Shown in pieces: positions 1 to 11,309 of a DNA stretch of 64,000 nt. Where the stretch lies: the NCBI GenBank assembly GCA_037176725.1, contig JAZBRS010000076.1:118439001-118503000 (forward strand), in the 5' to 3' direction. Each line of letters begins with the position of its first letter. Within the stretch, counting starts at the first letter, position 1. The DNA is from Posidonia oceanica (lineage: Eukaryota > Streptophyta > Magnoliopsida > Alismatales > Posidoniaceae). Made by a program: the position numbers and the translations under genes. The notes beneath the pieces were generated by a model. It was given only the letters and a program-made list of their open reading frames with translations. It was not told where the DNA came from and ran no database searches.

Positions 1-198
1 CTCGGACTTGCCACGAGCCTGAGTGAGTTAGCTCTGCCACAGCCAACAACCTGAGTCAAGGTAGGATCAAGTGATGCTTTGAAGAAATCAAGGAACATCT
101 GGAAGATTTGTTATCAAAACTTAGGCACGAGATTTGGGGTGCCTCAAGGTTTCTATCCTTTAAAGAACTCTCAGAAGTGCAAACATAGGATATCTACA
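1..198 (-). repeat. 3' LTR of element A (partial, 198 bp visible)
   Basis: This segment matches 18931-19128 at 189 of 198 positions with no indels. It ends at TATCTACA and is followed by a polypurine tract on the minus strand. The rest of this LTR lies left of the window. The roughly 4.5% divergence of the two LTR ends indicates an old insertion, but 198 bp is too short for a date. Confidence 0.9.
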
Positions 199-211
199 GA
201 TGCCCCACCTT
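199..211 (-). promoter_or_regulatory. Polypurine tract of element A
   Basis: Read on the minus strand this is AAGGTGGGGCATC directly before the LTR start TGTAGATA. Element C has AGGGAGGGGCATC at the same place. The position fits the primer for plus-strand DNA synthesis and confirms that A is read on the minus strand. Confidence 0.7.
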
Positions 212-1284
212 GGAGTTTATCTTGGAACAAGATCGATTCCAAGATAAGAACGATGTCCTCCTGAGCATTTCCTGAAAAGGGGAGCTCCATCTCAAACAAT
301 TTGCCACTAAAGTAGCCTAAGGAAAGATAAAAAGAGGGTCTAAATTGCCAGCATATCGGAAATTCAGGCATGGAGGGGTCAAGTCAGTTTCGAAACTCGT
401 GTCGTGGCCGATGTCAAGACCAGGTCAACCATGTAGAGGTGTTCCAACGGGGCAAGAACTAAGGAGGAAATCGCGAGATGTTATTCCAGCACGATCGAAA
501 GGAGAGTGTGACATCTTGTTTGAGACTTCACTCAGATTGGAATTGATAAAAGGATAGGTAGGAACTGGGTTGGTTCTAGGAGAATCACATGCCTTAAGGG
601 TTTCTAACACTCTCAAAGAACAATGCTCCGTCCGTGCTCCACTTCCAATGATATGAGAAAATGCATGGATGCATGATTCAAACATACGATGATAATGCAA
701 GGTCAACACGCAATGCAATGAATGGTCCATATGCTAGGTTAGGCCGGCAGGGTACGGTTGGTCCCAAACCATATGGACATATGTAAAATGAATGAATGCA
801 ATTCGTTGTGGTCAAGTGTTTTTCGTCCTCAAGTGTGACCAACACTCTTTGGAAAGGACCATCGTCCTACAGCTCGATTTGGCAAGTAAACAGGTTCCAT
901 GCAAAGAGAACCAGGTGAGGGAGTGAACCCTTCCCTTGCCAATCCGATGTGTCGTCTGGTGTTCGCAGTGGTTGCGCTGGTGGGCGCAGTGTGAGCTTAA
1001 GACAGGAGCTCATTCTGAAGCTTTAGTTCAGAGTTTGCAGGTGGTAGCATCATCCTTAGTCGAGGGGATGCTGTGTTGTAGCAGATGGTCTGTTCTAATG
1101 TATTAGTCGCCTCCTCTTTAGGCGCCTGTGCTAGTCGCCTGTTTCTAGGGCGACGCGTGATCTCCTGGCTTATTTATTTCAGCAACCGTTTTAACCTTGG
1201 ATTTTCTTGATTGGGGGGAGATAAAAGATGGCCGTCCTTGCTTTTCAGGGAGCATTCTGCACAAGTAAACCCCCTCTCTTGATC
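212..1284. other. Non-coding 3' region of element A, upstream of the antisense PMD-like gene
   Basis: No recognisable coding sequence was found; the short frames here have no family signature. It probably contains the promoter and 5' leader of the plus-strand gene that starts at 1285. The only clear structure is the inverted-repeat doublet at 1103-1157. Confidence 0.5.
1103..1157. repeat. Doublet of 27-bp inverted-repeat cassettes (TTAGTCGCC type)
   Basis: Two 27-bp units, 1103-1129 and 1131-1157, are separated by one base. Each has a 9-bp left arm (TTAGTCGCC, CTAGTCGCC), a 9-base centre and a 9-base right arm beginning GGCG. The right arms are degenerate. The doublet lies about 130 bp before the ATG at 1285. 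Confidence 0.65.
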
Positions 1285-2621
1285 ATGAAGCTTCCTTCCT
1301 TCTCTTCTTCGACCTTCCAAGTGAAGAGGGTGGTTGATATCCCCAACCATTTGATGAAAGCTATTCGGGATGATTAGGTATGTTCTCTTCTTTTCCCCTT
1401 TGTCTTTGCATGCCTCATTTGTGGTTTTGCTCCTGAATGTTGCTTGTTTAGGTTGTAGTGAACCTCACGGGATGCCCAAACTTCCACAATTCTTTCCGGT
1501 ATACTCTGCCGTGGGTATCTGGCTTGATCAATCAAGCAAAGGATAACAAGCATCTCTTCGGGTGCAGTGGTTTCGACAAGCTGCTTGATCTGATTCGCAC
1601 GTCTGTGCCTTGGCCATTGTTGCACGCTTTGACGACTTTCTGGAATGGCTCCTCCAACACCTTCAACCTTCCTTGTGGGAAGACTTTGATCACATGTGAG
1701 GAGGTGTCTTGTTTTCTTGGATTGGCAGTGGAATCTACTAAAGCAGTAGATGATCGCTTCGCCATTTCTGTTGAGACAGTGGGCTCCAAGAAGATAGGCG
1801 AGTATTTAGCAAGGGATCAGGAGGCTAGCAAGGCTTTGATGCACTCGGGGAGACTCTTTCTTCGAGGCCTGTGGGAGGTTCTTAGCACCAGGCAACTTGC
1901 TGAGAATGAACTGAAGATGTACTTGTTCGTAGCAGTCGGTGGTCTTGCCTTATTTGCAGATGCGAACTTCACGATGGATCTTCACCACGTGGATCTTCTG
2001 ATGTTGGTGGCTGTTCGTCTAGACTTGTGCTTGGCTCCTGCTGTACTGGCATACACCATGGAGGGGCTCACCAATGCTTCTTGTTCAGGGAAGTTCTTCG
2101 GCTCTCCACTGTTGTTGCATAGGTGGTTCATGTCTCACTGCTGCTGCTACACAGATTTTGCCGGCCTGGGCTTCTATGACTGCATCTTCGGCCTTGGTAG
2201 CTTGTCACTATAGGATTTTGACTTTGTTCCGAAGCTGCCTGGAGCTCATAAGGCACGGGTGATGAGCACAGTTCACAGTGACCTTGAGCTTGTCCTAGTG
2301 GGTGCCACATCGTTCGTGCTGTATCCCATCCATCGTTATCCACGTCTGCTGAATCAGGAGCTTATTGTTCAAGCTGATGCAGTTCTGACCCCTCTGATTC
2401 GTACTCGCAAGGAAGACGATGATTGAGATGAGAGGATGGTCCTGGAGTATATAGCACACTGGGTTCACATTGGCAGGCGAGTGTCTTTGAGTGTGCCTCG
2501 GCTTTCTGCAACTTCTCGAGAGTCCCAAGAGTCGAAGTACGTGAAGTGGTATGCTGATGATAGGCGGGAGTTCCTAAAGATGCTTGGTCTTGGCTGTTCG
2601 AGCATGGCAATGTATGGCTGA
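1285..2621 (+). pseudogene. PMD-like extra gene 1 of element A (antisense to pol), two exons, broken
   Basis: Exon 1 (1285-1377) encodes about 30 residues and ends at a GTATGT donor; exon 2 begins at 1452 after a TTTAG acceptor and stays in phase to the TGA at 2619-2621. Around residues 80-120 it carries the pattern seen in plant mobile domain proteins: FWN, then a THTF-like stretch (NTFNLPCG), then a TxEEVxxFLGL segment. Stops interrupt the frame at 1375-1377, 2211-2213 and 2424-2426; each can come from a single C-to-T change in a CAG or CGA codon. Plant mobile domain genes occur both in host genomes and as extra ORFs in Tat elements. The function of the encoded protein is unknown. The family assignment is from motif recognition only. 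Confidence 0.6.
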
Positions 2622-3077
2622 TTTTATCATAGGGTGTGATGATTATGTTATTAGTTATTGAAGATATTATGTTTTGTTTTAAATTTTAATTTTAAGTTGA
2701 GTTGAATTATGTTTTAGTTTTTAAGTTTAAGTTTGGGTTGAATTATGTTTTTCTTATTGTTGTGTTTCGTTGTTCGTTAATGTATAAGTTTGTATTAGAG
2801 GGAAATTAAAGGAAGAAACTACTCTGCCCCCATTAGTCGCTGCCCACGCTGGCATCCAGGATAGTCGTCTCCTACTGGGGCGCCTAAGGGTCATGTCCTC
2901 CAGCTTTCAAAGTTGAGCGGGAAACTGCCGCTCTGGGTTTAGTCGCCGCTGCGCTTGGCGTCTAAGGATGACGTGGCTTCGACTAAAGTGCTCGAATTGT
3001 GGAGGGAAGCTGACTATGTGCAAGAACTTGAAGGGTTAGTTGCCGGTATTAGAGGCGGCTAAAGGTGGCGCCTCCTG
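2622..3077. other. Intergenic stretch between the two antisense genes of element A
   Basis: A T-rich part (2640-2800) is followed by GC-richer sequence holding four TTAGTCGCC-type cassettes. It is the likely 3' end of gene 1 and promoter or leader of gene 2. No coding signature is seen. Confidence 0.5.
2833..3062. repeat. TTAGTCGCC-type cassettes upstream of PMD-like gene 2
   Basis: A doublet occupies 2833-2859 and 2861-2887 (27+1+27 bp). Single units lie at 2939-2965 (TTAGTCGCC, nine bases, GGCGTCTAA) and 3036-3062 (TTAGTTGCC, nine bases, GGCGGCTAA). All four keep the 9-9-9 geometry although the arms have drifted. The last ends 15 bp before the ATG at 3078. Confidence 0.7.
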
Positions 3078-6000
3078 ATGTGGCGGCCAACACGTGGGTT
3101 CAGTAACAAAACCGAACCCCCTCCCCTCTTTTCCAGACCTCAGCACTTCTTTCTTCCTTCTTCTTCTCCACCGATTTTCCCTCCGGTGACCTCTCCTTCT
3201 TCCGACGACCTTCTCCGGCGCGGCGGCGTGGTGGTGGTCTCCGGCGACACGTCTTCTTTCTCCTCCTTGATGGCGAGTGACGGCAGCAACGAAGGTGGCA
3301 GTGCGGGCAGTAGTGACGACGGGGCTCGTCGATGGCGGAGGTAGGCTCCTCTTATTTCTCTTTTTATTTCTCCATCTCTGTGCTTAGTGACGACGATGGT
3401 GGGCCAGCAGTGGATGGGTCGGAGAAGGCGGACGACCGGAGAGGGACAGTCGGCGGTGGACAGTGGGATTGTTGGAGAGTTTTTTTTTTTTTTGAAAGTG
3501 TGGCTTGAATCATTTTAGTTTATAATGAGAATAATTTTAGTTATTGTGGAATATTTGTGAATTTTAGTTCAATTTATAGAAATTTTAAGTTTAATTTCAG
3601 TTCATATGGAAATTTTTGAGTTTAATTCAATTATTTGAATTTTTGGTTGAATCCAGTTTATATGGAAATTTTTAAGTTTAATTTCTGTTATTGTGGAAAT
3701 TTAAGTTTAAATTCAGTTATTAAATTTAAGTGTAAATGTTAAGTTATTAAATTGCAAATGTTAAGTTTGAATGTGGGTGGAATTATTTTCCTGTGAATTA
3801 AGTGAAAGAAGGATGTTTATGTTTGATTAATTTCATATTGGTGGATGAATGGATGGAATTTTTATTTGAATGTTTCTTGCAGGAAATGAAAAATTTTTTT
3901 GTTGAAAATTAAGGGGAGGTTATGCCAAAATTTTCCTAGAAATTTAAGAGATTTTATGGAATTTATTAATATTTGGATTAATTTCTAGAATTTAAATGTA
4001 GAGGGATTTACTTTGGGATTAAAACGTGTAAAAAGGATTCCATTGTTAAATTTTAATTAGATTGTTAATGGGTTAATTCGGAATAAAGGAATTAATGGTA
4101 TTTTTGTTACTTAAATGGATAAGTAAAAGGTTTGTAAAACTTTGAGATAATTTAAGTTGGATTAGAGTTGGATTTTTCTAGATTTTAGAGGTTGAATTTT
4201 TGAAGATTGGATTTTAAAGACTGAATTTTAAAGATTGAATTTTAAAGTTAGATTTTAGATTGATTTTAAAGTTGAATTTTAAAGTTTGAACTTTTAAAGA
4301 TGAATTTTTAGAGTTAAACTTCCAAAGTTAAAAATTAAACTTTCACAGTTAAACTAAACTTCCAAAGCTAGATTTTAAAGTTAGACTCTTATAGTTGGGT
4401 TTTAAATTTTTGAAGTTGAAGTTAATTTTTTAGATTTTTAAGTTTGGATTCTTAGATTTTTAGAGTTGGACTTTTTAAAATAAGCTTTTAGAGTTGAAGT
4501 TTTAAAGTTGGTGATTTGTTAACGGATTTTTGTGTTTGCTTAATTAAGGTAACTTCTAATGGTAGATGTGTCTTGTTAATTAAACATTAAGGTGATTTTT
4601 CTTATTAAACAAAGAGGCAATGGTTCACATTAATTAGACAGAGAGTTAGGTGATTAAAGTTTTACCTGATTAATTATGATGAAGAGTTTAAGTTTTAATT
4701 GGTTTAACTAAAGTGAAGAACTTAAGTTTTAATTGGTTAATGTCTAGGATGATTAATGATTAGTGATTAGGAATTTGGAAGATTAATGTTTAATGATTTG
4801 GAAGATTAGGGAGATTATTGCCTAATTTAGTCCGGACTGACCAAACTCTACTCGTGCCGTTGTTCCAGGGTCTCTGATGAGGAGGTTGAGACGGGGAGGG
4901 ACGAGGCCGGTCCTTCTACTGCGGAGGCGAGCTCCTCTCGTCCTCGCAAGCTTCGGACGAGGCGTCCACGTGCACCGTCCCCTGTCCGGTCTGAGGCGAG
5001 CAGCAGTGACGAGGGCGACCTTGGTTCAGGTGCGGTCCCTCCACATCCTAGGAGAGCCCGTACAGTAGCGGAGCTCGCAGAGCTAGGCCAGGTGAGGTTA
5101 TTTCATGTGTTTTTGGCTTTTATTAAGTTACTTTACTTGATTTTTTATGAAGCCATTAATGTTTTCAATGTTTTCTTTCATGTCAGATGCCATTGTCTAG
5201 CCGGGCGCGCTCCAGCTGGGAGGACTTGCATGAGATGTACACCCGTCTCCCAGAGTTTCAGCGGGCGAGGCTTGCGAGGATGGGCTTCAGCCATTTCTTG
5301 GAGATAGTACCTTTTGAGATCCACCTCGGACTCTTGGTCTCCTTCGCAGAGAGGTTCAACAGCAATTCTGGCAACTTCATCCTTCGTGTGGGTGAGATGA
5401 TGATCACCTTGGAGGATGTAGTCCAGTTGGTGGGCCTGAGGGTTGATGGAGAGCCCGTGGTGGTGGTTTGGCAGGCCTGCTATGGCGACGAGCTAGAGGC
5501 CTGCTACGGTGTGCGACCTCCTCATTCTGGCCATTGCCACACGCGTGTCAATGTGAAGTGGCTGAAGGATCGGCTCGACGCTCTCCTATTAGCTGATGAG
5601 GTGACACCGGATGTGGCGGACCAGCAGCTCCGGGTCTTCTTGTCCATCCTGTTCCACAGACTTTTCTTCGGCACATCTTCATAGATGCTTCATGCCTGCT
5701 CCGTTCCTCTTCTTTTGGATGTAGAGAGGATTGGTACTTACTCTTGGGGCTCAGCCGTGCTGGTCTACTTGATCTCTCGGTTAAAGGCTTTTACTACGGG
5801 CCATACCCGCTCTCTTTCGAGCTGTCTACCCCTTCTCCAGGTTCGTGCTTCATTTATTTGCCTATCTTTTGCTTAGTTGCCTGCTTCTGACTTGAAATTG
5901 TTCCCCTTTTTTTGCAATAGACATGGATCATCGAGCACTTTGTGTACCTCAGACCCGGAGTTCCAGGAGAAGGCCCCGTCGAGTTTCCTCGAGCTCGGCG

Positions 6001-7712
6001 GTGGAGTGACATGATTGGCTCCAGAGCAGCTTCACCTTATTAGGCATCTGGGCCGTTTCTTGTTAGAGATCCTCTCAGAGGAGTGGGTAAGTTTCATCGT
6101 TTTGTCCCTTTCTTTTCCTGCACAGTTTTGTTGGTTTCTGACTGAGTTGTGCTCGTAGGTTGTCTGGAGACCCTACTCCGAGGACGAGCACGCCGCTAAG
6201 GAGCCTGTGGTGCACGGTTCCCACTTGTTTTTTCGAGAGTGCTGGCTCTTTAGCCTCTTCTGGTGCTACTACAGTCAGATGGGTCGTGTCCTGAGACAGT
6301 TTGGCCTTCGGCAGGTCATCCCAGTGTTCAGTCCTGCGGATCGCTCTCTGGGATCTTCTAGGGGAGGTCAGTCTGATGCTCCTCAGTAGTTCGCAGATCA
6401 GCTCGAGAACTGGCGCTCGGGTGGCACAGCTCCCCCTTCTGATGGTTCGGTAGAGATGGAGGCAACGTGAAGGACCTGGTTTGACACTACGTTTGGTCAT
6501 CTGATTGTCCTCCACCATGCTGTCTTTTACGGTCGCTCCAACGTACCAATGGGCGTTGGTCCTGGTGCGAGTGTCAGTGACCTTCAGTGGGAGTTGGCGA
6601 CTGCCAACGGTCGCATTCAGGAGCTAGTAAGCAATTTCTTCTTCTATTCTTTCACTTTACTACTTATTTGCTTATGCATCTCTTTTGGTCGCACAGCTGG
6701 CTACTTCAGAGGGTATGACTGAGGCGTTCAGGACTCAGCAGCAGCAGCACTCTAGGAGGTTTGAGGAGATAGTGCGGGAGAGGGACGAGCTGTTGTCCCG
6801 TCTACACGAGTTTCGAGCACGGGTGAACCTTGTTTTTTCCTTTCAGTTGTTTGCACCTGTTCTTGCTGTTTAACTGTTGTTTTCTACTTTGATATAGGCC
6901 AAGGGTGCCTCAACAAGTGCAGAGCCTACCCCTGCTGCCACCATAGGTCCAGCTGCTTCCTGTGCTGAGGGCATACTTGCTGAGGAGGTCCGGGCTCGTG
7001 ATTCAGAGGTACTACCGCACTTTTCTTGCTTTAAATACTTGTAAATACCTATCCTCTAACTTATATAATTGTGCAGATTCAAGTGATGATGGATCTGATC
7101 CACACACCTCCAGCCATCGGTCCCACTCAGAGCCAGCTAGATGATGCCTTGGGGCGTGTCGAGGAGCTACAGGGGCATCTCAGTCAAGAGGAGTGGGAGC
7201 GTGACAGCCACATCCAGGAGTTAGAGGCCCGTGTGGCTGCATCTGACGTAGCCATGGCTAGGGTTCAGTTTGAGGCTTCCTCCATGAGAAGGGTACTTCT
7301 GTTCTGCTTTAATACTTTAATTGTAGCTAGTCTTTCTGCCTTTCTTGCTGATAAACTGCTTTGACTCTGTGGTTTGCTGTTTCTTGTTGCAATTGAGTCA
7401 CAGCAGTTGTGGGACATGGAGGCACGACTGATGCAGATGGAGACGACAGTCGCGATAGTTCTTCCTGGTGCTAATATAGCTGGTCTGATGCTGGCCCTTG
7501 TTGCTGCAGCTCCTACAGGGTTAGGGCATTCTAGGGCTCTGACGGCTGAGCAGATTACGAGAGCGCGATCTTCTCCTCATATTGAGATGGTTCGCTCTAT
7601 ACTGAGGGCGTCTCGGGAGAGGACCTAGAGTGGGGCGGCGTCTTCAGTTGCACAGCCTACACCGAGGCCTCCCAGTGGTGAGCACGAGGGTGGTGGCGAG
7701 TCGGGCCACTAA
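3078..7712 (+). pseudogene. PMD-like extra gene 2 of element A (antisense to pol), nine exons, broken
   Basis: The spliced model is 3078-3340, 4869-5091, 5187-5840, 5921-6086, 6159-6626, 6697-6822, 6898-7008, 7077-7292 and 7404-7712. Every junction is GT-AG and phases match; exon 1 to 2 splits an Arg codon. Alternative first Met is at 3270. Exons 1-2 encode a Ser/Glu/Arg-rich low-complexity N-terminus. Exon 3 carries the plant-mobile-domain-like block (MGFSHFLE, then FILRVGEMMITLEDVVQLVG). Exons 6-9 encode heptad-like Glu/Gln/Arg-rich sequence, probably coiled coil. Stops occur at 5682, 6387, 6468 and 7626 (TAG, TAG, TGA, TAG), and exon 4 has a one-base surplus near 6010. Seven of the eight introns are 68-111 bp, usual for plants; intron 1 is 1.5 kb. 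Retained introns fit a gene carried antisense to the element's genomic RNA. Product function is unknown. Confidence 0.68.
3341..4868 (+). other. Large AT-rich intron 1 of PMD-like gene 2
   Basis: It starts GTAGGC and ends TTCCAG, and joining the flanks restores one frame. It contains a 13-base T run near 3480 and a degenerate tandem series of TTGAATTTTAAAG-like units at about 4170-4450. No ORF of note is present. Confidence 0.6.
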
Positions 7713-9177
7713 GTTTGTCCTTTTTGTTTGTTTGTTTCCGTTAGAGTCTGTACTTGTAAACATTTATAAGAAATGAAATGTTTTCTGCTTTGTTTACGTG
7801 TACATGCTTACTTTTATGTTAGTAATCACAAAGCATACCATCCTTGGCAAAAGATTTGGTTAAGTTAATTTACAATAAAGAAAGATATCACAATGCATGT
7901 TGATAAATGGTAGTCTTTAGATGCATGCTTCTGGTTTAAAATTGGATGGAGGGAATTAATTTCTGGCCTCAGTTGAAGAGATGGAAAATCGGAGCCCAGT
8001 GGACGGCGATTGTGAGTCATCCATGGATGCTCTAAAGATTGTTGCCTAAGCAATGTCTTTGTTGAGAGAATGCACTCAAGCCGTGAGACACGCTTGAGTA
8101 GGACGTTAACTCCGAATTTGGGTGGGTCGATTGTTGCATCATCAGCCAGATTAATTCTAGTTTTCCTACTTACTAAGTTCTCACTTGTAGGTAGGTTGGA
8201 TGTTTTGGTTTCTTGGTTTTTTTGCCTTTTTTGTCTTTTTCTAGGTTTTGTAATTTTTTGGTGTTTTGCTTTTACAATTTTTTGGTATTTTGAGTTATGG
8301 GATTTTTTTGGAATTTTGGGTTATATGATTTTCTTTGGATTTTTGGGTTGTATGATTTTTTTGGATTTTTGGGTTATATGATTTTTTTGGATTTTTGGAT
8401 TTTTTCTAATGGAGAAAGATGAGTACCTACTTTAAGCATTAACCTTAGGATCTGTTTCAACCAAATGGGTGGGCCCTACATTCGTGGACATGTCCCTTGT
8501 GCTATGCCTATACCTTTTAGAGACTTTGGTCCATGCACCAGTCCTTACTTGGGTTGCTATTCCCTGGGCCTTTTCAGTCCTTGACCACCTGGGGTTGCTT
8601 ACTCCTTGCCTGTTAGTGGAAATAGGATGGGGGAGGTTTCAGATACAGTGAACTCTCAGTTTTGGCTTAGGCCTTGAATCCCGCTTGCCTTTCTTTGGTC
8701 CTTAATGCATCTTTCTAGGATTTATGCTTATGATGCATAGACAGCTTTTGCCATGCTCTTTTTCGCTCTTCGGACAGTTCTTTGCTGACCTCTTTTAGTT
8801 GGACAGTTTCTTTTACTGTCTCTTTTCGTTTGCTCCTCACTTGGACAGCTTCTTTGCTGCCTTCTTTCCTCTCTGTTTGGGCGGTTTTTGCTGCCGTCTT
8901 TTCTGGACACTTTCTAGGTTACTTGACAAGCAGTTTGTATTCTAAGCCTCTACTCCAAGCCTACCTTTCCCTTACCTCCCCGTGTAGTGTGTATGTGGAG
9001 ACAGGTCAAGGCATGGGTCCCCCGTAGGTGTTCTTCTTCCTATTGGCTTTGGGAATCTCTCCCCTTTTCAGGCTTGGTGTTAGGCCCTAGGTCTTTTCAA
9101 TGATGTAAGCATGCTGGTCAATGGTAGTACCTTTTCAGGTGCATTGCGTTCCTAGGGTCAGGTAGATCTGTCCTGTT
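7713..9177. other. Non-coding stretch between antisense gene 2 and integrase in element A
   Basis: It holds the probable 3' end of gene 2, a T-rich repeat of TTTTTTGGATTTTTGGGT-like units (about 8210-8405) and hairpin repeats at 8773-8900. The T-rich part and the hairpins match, in reverse complement, the 3' region of element E (62500-63100), which supports placing A and E in one family. No gene is seen. Confidence 0.55.
8773..8900. repeat. GACAGY/RCTGTC short hairpin repeats in the 3' region of element A
   Basis: Repeated units resemble GACAGCTTCTTTGCTGCC. The unit at 8802-8820 (GACAGT, seven bases, ACTGTC) is a perfect 6-bp stem. Others at 8773 and 8844 keep the stem partly. Related hairpins occur at 62501-62518 and 62554-62571 in element E. 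Confidence 0.55.
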
Positions 9178-10407
9178 CTAGGACAACCAATAGGCATTCC
9201 CTAGATATGCAGCAACCACTATGTAGGGTCCTTCCCAGTTTGGCTTCAACTTTCCCTTAGGATGGGGCTTATTGTAAGGCAACACTTCTTTAAGCACTAG
9301 ATCACCAATTTTAAATTTACGTTCAATTACTTTCTTTTGGTAAGCCTTGGTTAACCTTTGTTGGTAGACACGCGTATGCTCGGCGGTTGCCAACCATTTC
9401 TCATCAAGGAGTTCCAAATGAAGGAGTAAGGCTTGCCTCTTTTCCTCAGTAGACATTCTCCTATCGATTTTAACTCTTAATGAGGGGATCAGGATCTCGT
9501 ATGGGACTATTGCTTCCATCCCAAGGGCTAAAGCATAGGGGGTTTGACCCGTTGCCGTCCTTATGGTGGTGCGATATGCCCATAACGCATTAACAAGCTT
9601 ATCTAACTAATTCGATCCCTTAGCATCTTCTACTGTCTTTTTAATGATTTTGATTAAAGTCTTATTAGTAGCTTCTGCTTGGCCGTTCCCTTGCGGGTAA
9701 TATGGGGAAGAGTGGTGTAGAGTGATACCGAATTTTTGGCATAACCACTAGAACTCCTCTGAGATGAAGATCGGTCAGTTGTCTGCTACTAAGGCTTTAG
9801 GCACCCTGAACCTTGCGATGATATTTCACTGTATGAATCGACACAGGGTTGTAGCCTTGTTGTTCACGAACGCCTCCGCTTCTGCCCATTTAGTAAAGTA
9901 TTCCGTCGCTGTTAGGATGAAAGTGTTGCCCTTTCCCTGATGGATGGGTCCCACCACATCGAAGGCCCACATAGAGAAAGGCCATGGTGTCGATAAAGCG
10001 TGAAGCGCTGAAGCTGGAGCATGAATCTTGTTGGTCTTGCACCGCTTGACTTTACTTGCACAGTTAGCTTCCATGGTAGGCCAGTAATACCCCCTTCTAA
10101 TGATCATCTTAGCCATGAACTGGGAGTTGATGTGGCCCCCGCAGACTCCCTTATGTGTTTCCTTGAGATTCTCAGCTGACTCAAATGCATCCACACATCG
10201 GAGTTCAATCCCTAAGGGTGTTCTCCGGAAGAGTGTGTTGGCTCTAATGTAGTACTTCGTAGCCATCCTCCTCAATGTTTCTCTGTCCTTAGGAGTTGCA
10301 TAGGTCGGGAAGCTGCGATCTTCTACATAATTCTGTATGTCATAATACCACGGGTTGCCATCGTCGTTTACTTCTGTAGCTCCTTGATAACAAACCTCTG
10401 TGCACAT
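9178..10407 (-). pseudogene. Integrase of element A, broken
   Basis: The minus strand encodes the retroviral-type integrase that inserts element cDNA. The N-terminal zinc-binding region has the HKGVCGGH and C..C pattern; the core starts with WAFDVVGP (first catalytic Asp near residue 150). The second Asp (VADN) is followed at once by a stop, another stop follows in the core, and the Glu lies in NGQAEATNK. The C-terminal part (9178-9519) reads to KLKPNWEGPY and then a stop. At least three in-frame stops break it. Upstream it continues into aRNH. Confidence 0.82.
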
Positions 10408-10446
10408 TAAGCTTTCCTGGTTTAGCTCCTCTCAGAGTTTTTGAAC

Positions 10447-10926
10447 CTATTCGGCGACAGACTCCACTGTTGGTGCGCTGATTTTTCGCACCGTGATGGA
10501 TTGCTTGTCTGTCTCTGAGCTGAAGGGGAGCGAGGATGCCAATGAGGCCAATGAATCGGCCAAGATGTTGTTGCTTCTAAGTGCGTGCACATACATAACC
10601 CTATCAAATTTCTTCAGTAAGGCTTTAGCTAGGTTGCGGTATTCCTGCAGCTTTGGCGAGAGGGTCTTGTATTTGTTGAGGACTTGTCGTATGACAAGCT
10701 GTGAGTCCCCAACTACTTTTAGTCTTCTTGCCCCTAGATCGAGAGCCATTCGGAGCCCTAGAATGAGTGCCTCGTATTCTGCAATGTTATTACTCGCTGA
10801 GAAGAGTAGTTGGGCCGTAGTTGGTAGAACAATACCTTCTGGAGTGAGGAGTGTTGCCCCTATTCCGACGCCCTGTGAATTAAGCGCTCCATCGAAATAA
10901 AGGGTCCATTCTCTGATGAGTGGCAT
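10447..10926 (-). CDS. Second RNase H-like domain (aRNH type) of element A pol
   Basis: A 159-codon open segment starts near WTLYFDGALNSQG and includes NIAEYEALILGL, GDSQLVIRQV and the NILADSLASLAS ending. These are the conserved blocks of the extra RNase H that Tat-lineage elements carry after their own RNase H. The catalytic acidic residues of LYFDG, AEYEAL, GDSQL and LADSLA are present. It lies between Ty3-type RNase H and integrase, the usual order. It is one domain of a polyprotein, not a separate gene. Confidence 0.78.
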   Translation of the reverse strand: MPLIREWTLYFDGALNSQGVGIGATLLTPEGIVLPTTAQLLFSASNNIAEYEALILGLRMALDLGARRLKVVGDSQLVIRQVLNKYKTLSPKLQEYRNLAKALLKKFDRVMYVHALRSNNILADSLASLASSLPFSSETDKQSITVRKISAPTVESVAE

Positions 10927-11309
10927 GACATTACTGATTGCCAGTATTTCCTCGTCTGGGAAATCTGTTGATACTGGCTGATCTCCAACACAGGTAGCCC
11001 AACAAGTTGATCTGCGATAGCATGCCCCTTGATCGCCTTCTGAGTGATGAACTGCAGGTCGAACTCAGTGAGGAGCATTTGCCATCGTGCTAGCCTTCCG
11101 GACAATGCTGATTTCTCGAACATATACTTGATAGGGTCCATCTCGGCTATGTAACAGACTCTGTGTGCCAGAAAGTAGTGCCTGAGCTTCTGTGAGGCCC
11201 ATACTAAGGCTAGGCAATGTCTCTCAATCTGGGAGTACTTCCTCTCGTATTCAATGAATGTTCTGTTGAGGTAATAAACCACTTTCTCCTTCCTTCCAGT
11301 CTCATCGTG
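10860..11309 (-). pseudogene. Ty3-type RNase H domain of element A pol
   Basis: The minus strand reads through VVYYLNRTFIEYERKYSQIE, CLALVWASQKLRHYFLAH and GRLARWQMLLTEFDL, the typical RNase H blocks that follow gypsy RT. A stop at about 11308-11310 separates it from the RT frame (HYDETGRK-like codons are disrupted). The domain degrades the RNA strand during reverse transcription. It overlaps the start of aRNH in another frame because of a small indel. Confidence 0.75.

Noticed and set aside
425..730. 101-codon minus-strand frame in the 3' region of element A
   Set aside because: No motif, no counterpart in element E, and unremarkable length for this composition.
8070..8381. Hydrophobic 103-codon frame that could be a membrane protein
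   Set aside because: It is translated from a T-rich simple repeat that recurs in element E in the opposite orientation.
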